NCBI GenBank assembly: GCA_036782995.1
Contig: DAIPXZ010000033.1
Span: 1 to 8,937 of the forward strand
Direction of reading: 5' to 3'
Length of the DNA: 8,937 nt
DNA from: DAIPXZ01 sp036782995
Lineage (GTDB): Bacteria; Bacillota; Clostridia; Saccharofermentanales; Saccharofermentanaceae
In this document: positions 6,174-8,937 of the stretch, in pieces
Position numbering within the stretch: the first letter of the stretch is position 1
How the letters are laid out: each line of letters starts with the position of its first letter
The notes under the pieces: generated by a model
The model's input: the letters and a program-made list of their open reading frames with translations, nothing else
The model's database searches: none
Told to the model about the DNA's origin: nothing
Program-made: the position numbers and the translations under genes

Positions 6174-7574
6174 ATGATGACTGATATCAAACCATCCGGA
6201 AAATCAAATCTGTTAGAATTCGACCCTTATGAATACGAGTTACAGGAAGTTGAGAAGCCAGAGCTTTTTCGTGAGATGTTTCCTTATTCGGAAATTCCGA
6301 AAATTGCCTTCAACCATCGACGCGTCCCAATGAACATGCCTGAAGACATATTTATTACGGACACCACCTTCCGTGACGGTCAGCAATCACGTACACCCTA
6401 TACTACAGAACAGATGGTGGAAATCTACAAGCTGTTACATCGTCTTGGTGGAAAAAACGGAATCATCCGTCAGACCGAGTTTTTCGTATACTCCAAAACA
6501 GATCGAGACGCCCTTCTGCAATGCATGGACTTGGGGTATACCTTCCCGGAACTAACAACATGGATTCGTGCCTCGAAGAAAGACTTCGCTCTCGTAAAAG
6601 ATATCGGAATAAAGGAAACAGGGGTTTTGGTTTCTTGTTCTGACTATCACATTTATAACAAGATGGGCCTTACCCGTCGTCAAGCACTCGATAAATACTT
6701 GAGCGTCATCGAAGATTGTATCAATGCGGGGCTTCGCCCTCGTTGCCATTTCGAAGATATCACTCGTGCCGATTTCTATGGCTTTGTCGTACCGTTCGCC
6801 ATCGAGCTTCGTAAGCTCAGTCTTGCAAGTAAAGTACCGATCAAAATTCGTGCCTGCGATACTATGGGTTATGGTGTTCCATACCCGGGGGTCGCTCTAC
6901 CGAGAAGTGTCTCTGGCATCATTTACGGATTACAGCATTATGCTGGATTTCCAAGTGAGATGCTCGAATGGCATGGTCATAACGACTTCTATAAGGGTGT
7001 TGTCAATGCATCAACCGCTTGGCTTTATGGTGCAAGCGTAGTGAACTGTTCCCTTTTGGGTATTGGCGAACGAACCGGCAACGTACCGCTCGAAGCGATG
7101 GTATTCGAATATGCCTCTCTCAAGGGCACATTAAACGGCATGGACACCAGTGCAATCACCGAAATTTCCGACTACATTGTGAAGGAAACGGGCTACGAGC
7201 TTCCACCCATGACGCCGTTCGTCGGACGTAACTTCAACGTGACAAAGGCAGGCATTCACGCGGACGGCCTTTTGAAGGATGAAGAAATCTACAACATTTT
7301 CGATACAAAACTGTTCCTCAATCGCCCGCCGCTTGTAGCGATTAGCAATGTTTCCGGACTTGCAGGCATTGCTTGCTGGATCAATAACTACTACCGGCTC
7401 ACCGGTAATCAAGCTGTCGACAAGAGAAATCCTTGCATCGCAAAGATGAAAGAATGGATTGACCATGAGTACGAAACTGGCCGCGTTACCGTCATCAGCG
7501 ATGAGGAAATGGTAGCACTCATGCACTTGTACGGTCTCGACATTTTACGTGACATCGGAGGTATCGAAGCATGA
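6174..7574 (+). CDS. Re-citrate synthase-like enzyme (isopropylmalate/homocitrate synthase superfamily)
   Basis: 466 residues from ATG 6174, chosen because GAGGT (6162-6166) lies seven bases upstream and the promoter lies inside the longer frame. It is a DRE-TIM metallolyase that condenses acetyl-CoA with a 2-oxo acid in the cytoplasm. DTTFRDGQ (63-70) holds the metal-binding aspartate and catalytic arginine; HGH (267-269) and N303 in GERTGN are the expected remaining metal ligands. The motifs ITDTTFRDGQQSR, CHFEDITRADFYGFVVPF and GIHADGLLKDEEIYNIFDT resemble Re-citrate synthases of anaerobes (Clostridium kluyveri type) more than LeuA. The LeuA allosteric dimerisation domain of about 130 residues is missing. 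The likely reaction is acetyl-CoA + oxaloacetate to citrate, feeding 2-oxoglutarate and glutamate synthesis. No aconitase, isocitrate dehydrogenase or leucine genes are adjacent. Homocitrate, citramalate or isopropylmalate synthase remain possible. The superfamily is certain; the substrate is inferred. Confidence 0.85.
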   Translation: MMTDIKPSGKSNLLEFDPYEYELQEVEKPELFREMFPYSEIPKIAFNHRRVPMNMPEDIFITDTTFRDGQQSRTPYTTEQMVEIYKLLHRLGGKNGIIRQTEFFVYSKTDRDALLQCMDLGYTFPELTTWIRASKKDFALVKDIGIKETGVLVSCSDYHIYNKMGLTRRQALDKYLSVIEDCINAGLRPRCHFEDITRADFYGFVVPFAIELRKLSLASKVPIKIRACDTMGYGVPYPGVALPRSVSGIIYGLQHYAGFPSEMLEWHGHNDFYKGVVNASTAWLYGASVVNCSLLGIGERTGNVPLEAMVFEYASLKGTLNGMDTSAITEISDYIVKETGYELPPMTPFVGRNFNVTKAGIHADGLLKDEEIYNIFDTKLFLNRPPLVAISNVSGLAGIACWINNYYRLTGNQAVDKRNPCIAKMKEWIDHEYETGRVTVISDEEMVALMHLYGLDILRDIGGIEA

Positions 7575-8242
7575 TTCTCGAATCGGATAACAGCTCCCTT
7601 CGCATTCGTGTTTTTAATGCGATTGAAAATGCAATTCTAAACAACGAATACGCTCCCGGAGAGAGTCTAAACGAATTGAAAATCTCAACGGAGCTCGGTG
7701 TGAGCCGCACGCCGGTACGCGAATCACTGATGCAGCTTGAGCTCGAAGGACTCGTACAAAATATCCCGAACAAAGGCGCCGTTGTCGTTGGCGTATCCGA
7801 AAAAGACATCGAGGATATCTATGCTATACGGACGCGAATTGAGGGCCTCGCAGCCAATCTTTGCACGCATGCAATCACGGACGAAGAACTCCTCGCGTTG
7901 GAGAAAATCGCCGATTTGCAAGAGTTCTACCTCACTAAGAACGATATCGAGCAGATTTGGAAACTCGACAGTGATTTTCACAAAATTATCTACGACGCCA
8001 CGCGCAGTCGCCCGTTGCGTTTCATGCTGACTAATTTCCATAACTACATCAAGCGTGCACGCGACATTTCATTCCAGGCCGAGGGTCGTGCAGAAAAATC
8101 CGTCGCCGAGCATCGCGCCATACTCGAAGCCATTCGTCAAAAGGATGCCACACTCGCGGAAAAACTCACTTCTTTGCATATCGAAAATGCCAAGACGAAT
8201 GTAATCGACCAATTGCATACTTCAACATCTCCTGAAGGTTAA
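7571..8242 (+). CDS. GntR-family transcriptional regulator, FCD (FadR) subfamily
   Basis: 223 residues, the normal size for the group. Its ATG overlaps the TGA of the synthase gene (ATGA at 7571-7574), so the two are translationally coupled; no separate RBS is needed. Residues about 8-75 form the winged helix-turn-helix, with the typical APGESLNELKISTELGVSRTP and a wing ending in NKGAVVV. Residues about 78-215 are the all-helical FCD effector domain. D133 (or D135), H137, H181 and H203 are well placed as the Asp/His metal ligands that in many FCD proteins bind a divalent metal and, through it, a carboxylate ligand. Known FCD effectors are small organic acids, so a 2-oxo acid or citrate-like compound tied to the neighbouring enzyme is a reasonable guess. 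Binding to ATTGTATACAAT in the operon promoter would give feedback control. The family is certain; effector and target are inferred. Confidence 0.93.
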   Translation: MILESDNSSLRIRVFNAIENAILNNEYAPGESLNELKISTELGVSRTPVRESLMQLELEGLVQNIPNKGAVVVGVSEKDIEDIYAIRTRIEGLAANLCTHAITDEELLALEKIADLQEFYLTKNDIEQIWKLDSDFHKIIYDATRSRPLRFMLTNFHNYIKRARDISFQAEGRAEKSVAEHRAILEAIRQKDATLAEKLTSLHIENAKTNVIDQLHTSTSPEG

Positions 8243-8297
8243 CCATTAGACACGGCAAAGACCGTTCGAAGTAACTCGACCGTCTGAAAACGGATAT

Positions 8298-8327
8298 GTC
8301 CCTCCACCTCTTGCGAGATGGGGGGAC
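8298..8327 (+). terminator. Strong hairpin after the GntR gene, without U-tract
   Basis: GTCCCTCCA (8298-8306) pairs with TGGGGGGAC (8319-8327) with one T-G wobble, and CTC/GAG extends it over a TTGC loop. AAAACTTCG follows, so it lacks the U-run of an ordinary intrinsic terminator. It may still end or protect the operon's 3' end, helped by a smaller CCGT/ACGG hairpin at 8280-8293. The 210-base spacer 8243-8452 holds no gene I can support. Confidence 0.4.
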
Positions 8328-8420
8328 AAAACTTCGTTTACTATTCAAGTAGGTTATTGATCAAGGTAAATCCGAGCTCATCGGGATTACTAATACAATG
8401 TCATATTATTTCTTTATAGC

Positions 8421-8454
8421 AAGCAGCGCAGCGTTGCGGACAGTCCGACTGCTT
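8421..8454 (-). other. Complex inverted repeat at the end of the small membrane-protein ORF
   Basis: AAGCAG (8421-8426) pairs with CTGCTT (8449-8454), enclosing two smaller hairpins: GCA-gcgt-TGC (8428-8437) and CGGA-cag-TCCG (8437-8447). Together they resemble a three-way junction. On the minus strand it overlaps the TAA of the ORF ending at 8453. No U-run follows, so terminator function is uncertain. Confidence 0.3.
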
Positions 8455-8731
8455 ATTCCGCATATGCGATATCCGAGACCTCACTATTATTGATTGTTTT
8501 ACTTAGACCAAAGGTGAAGGTAAGCTGCACCAGCCAGTAAATAAGGTTAATCAGTATAAACGCTACGAGCATGACGGTAAGACTTGTGCTGAATGACATA
8601 TAATCATTTGTGGAAACCGAAAGCAAATCTTGCGAATGGGTATCGTATCTGTACTCCTCAAAGCGGGCGTCATACTCATAGTTATGACCAACCGTCTGAG
8701 AGGACAGAAGCTTTGTACTGCTGTTCTCCAT
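8453..8731 (-). CDS. Hypothetical small membrane protein
   Basis: 92 residues, not recognised. The N-terminal half is polar, rich in Tyr, Asp, Glu and Ser. One long hydrophobic segment follows (about 47-75, including SLTVMLVAFILINLIYWLVQ), then a short polar tail ending SDIAYAE. A single-pass membrane protein is the plain reading. Support for translation is weak: AGG directly abuts the ATG at 8731, no better RBS-start pair exists in frame, and only about 40 bases separate the ATG from the tRNA terminator, with no visible promoter. It could be expressed by readthrough from the rRNA-tRNA operon, or be a decayed remnant of a longer gene. The coherent hydrophobic segment and the absence of a competing frame keep it as a candidate. 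Confidence 0.4.
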   Translation of the reverse strand: MENSSTKLLSSQTVGHNYEYDARFEEYRYDTHSQDLLSVSTNDYMSFSTSLTVMLVAFILINLIYWLVQLTFTFGLSKTINNSEVSDIAYAE

Positions 8732-8761
8732 CCTGTGTTTACGATGTTTGTCAGTTGTAAA

Positions 8762-8793
8762 AGAAAAAAAGCCCGTAGAAATAATATCTACGG
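8762..8793 (-). terminator. Intrinsic terminator of the rRNA-tRNA operon
   Basis: On the minus strand CCGTAGA (8793-8787) pairs with TCTACGG (8779-8773) across a 7-base loop, followed by GCTTTTTTTCT. It begins six bases after the tRNA-Asn CCA end, so it closes the rRNA-tRNA transcript. The plus strand also has a TTTTT tail (8796-8800), but no plus-strand gene ends here. Confidence 0.88.
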
Positions 8794-8799
8794 ACTTTT

Positions 8800-8875
8800 T
8801 GGCTCCTCAAGTAGGACTTGAACCTACGACAACTCGGTTAACAGCCGAGTGCTCTACCAACTGAGCTATTGAGGA
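8800..8875 (-). tRNA. tRNA-Asn (anticodon GTT), CCA encoded
   Basis: On the minus strand the acceptor stem TCCTCAA (8875-8869) pairs with TTGAGGA, followed by discriminator G (8803) and genomically encoded CCA (8802-8800). The D-arm AGCTCAGTTGGTAGAGC is standard. The anticodon arm CTCGG-CTGTTAA-CCGAG carries GTT, reading AAC/AAU. The T-arm is GTAGG-TTCAAGT-CCTAC. All stems are intact. It lies about 10 bases after the 5S rRNA end and directly before a terminator, so it is the last stable RNA of an rRNA operon. Confidence 0.97.
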
Positions 8876-8883
8876 ATAATAAA

Positions 8884-8937
8884 ATCCGGCGGCGATCTAT
8901 GTTCCCGGGCCGTTACCAGCCAAGTATTTTCGACACT
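8884..8937 (-). rRNA. 5S rRNA, 3' part (rest outside window)
   Basis: The minus strand reads GAAAATACTTGGCTGGTAAC, then GGCCCGGGAAC and ATAGATCGCCGCCGGA. This matches the helix IV/loop E region and 3' strand of bacterial 5S rRNA (compare the usual GATGGTACT...GGGAGAGTAGGTCGCCGCC). Only about 54 bases are present; the 5' half and the rest of the rRNA operon lie beyond 8937. The exact 3' end is estimated within about three bases. The tRNA-Asn follows at once. Confidence 0.85.

Noticed and set aside
7131..7526. 131-residue minus-strand frame inside the synthase gene
   Set aside because: It is antisense to a strongly conserved enzyme-coding region and shows no recognisable domain or RBS; it is a shadow frame.
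1..8937. CRISPR array, insertion sequence, prophage or integration site beside the tRNA gene
   Set aside because: No spaced direct repeats, transposase or integrase frames were seen, and no second copy of the tRNA-Asn 3' end occurs in the window.

Overview
The window looks like a chromosomal segment of an anaerobic Firmicute of the class Clostridia, probably Lachnospiraceae or a close relative. I base this on the tRNA-Asn and 5S rRNA sequences, strong GGAGG-type ribosome binding sites, sigma-A promoters of the TTGACA-17-TATAAT type, moderate GC content, and a Re-citrate-synthase-like enzyme of a kind common in anaerobes with an incomplete TCA cycle. I see no transposase, integrase, phage gene or CRISPR array.

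Layout. (1) 1-822 (+): the 3' end of a DHH/DHHA1 phosphoesterase gene that begins upstream of the window and ends with two similar small C-terminal modules. (2) 881-910: a bidirectional terminator between convergent genes. (3) 950-4270 (-): a 1106-residue membrane-anchored TIR protein made of a cytoplasmic TIR domain, one transmembrane helix, a coiled stalk and a very large acidic beta-propeller region. (4) 4271-4853: a 583-base regulatory region. It holds a near-consensus minus-strand promoter, an unexplained stretch of about 200 bases ending in a hairpin terminator (an sRNA, a small ORF, or an attenuated leader of the TIR gene), and the divergent promoter of the next gene. (5) 4854-5888 (+): a LacI/GalR-family regulator with its own promoter, a possible operator and a strong terminator. 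(6) 6088-8242 (+): a two-gene operon with a near-perfect promoter overlapped by the palindrome ATTGTATACAAT. It encodes a Re-citrate-synthase/isopropylmalate-synthase-family enzyme and, through an ATGA overlap, a GntR/FCD-family regulator. (7) 8243-8452: a non-coding convergent spacer with two hairpins. (8) 8453-8937 (-): the end of an rRNA operon (5S rRNA, then tRNA-Asn(GTT) with encoded CCA, then a terminator), followed by a possible small membrane protein gene.

How the parts relate. The clearest circuit is the synthase-GntR operon: an FCD-type GntR regulator probably senses a carboxylic acid, perhaps related to the product or substrate of the enzyme, and represses its own promoter at the palindrome. 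The most unusual protein is the TIR protein. Its TIR domain keeps the W-x3-E spacing of NAD-cleaving TIRs, but it sits behind a membrane anchor with a probable extracellular double propeller, which looks more like a surface sensor than a typical soluble anti-phage TIR effector. Nothing next to it is a recognisable defence gene.
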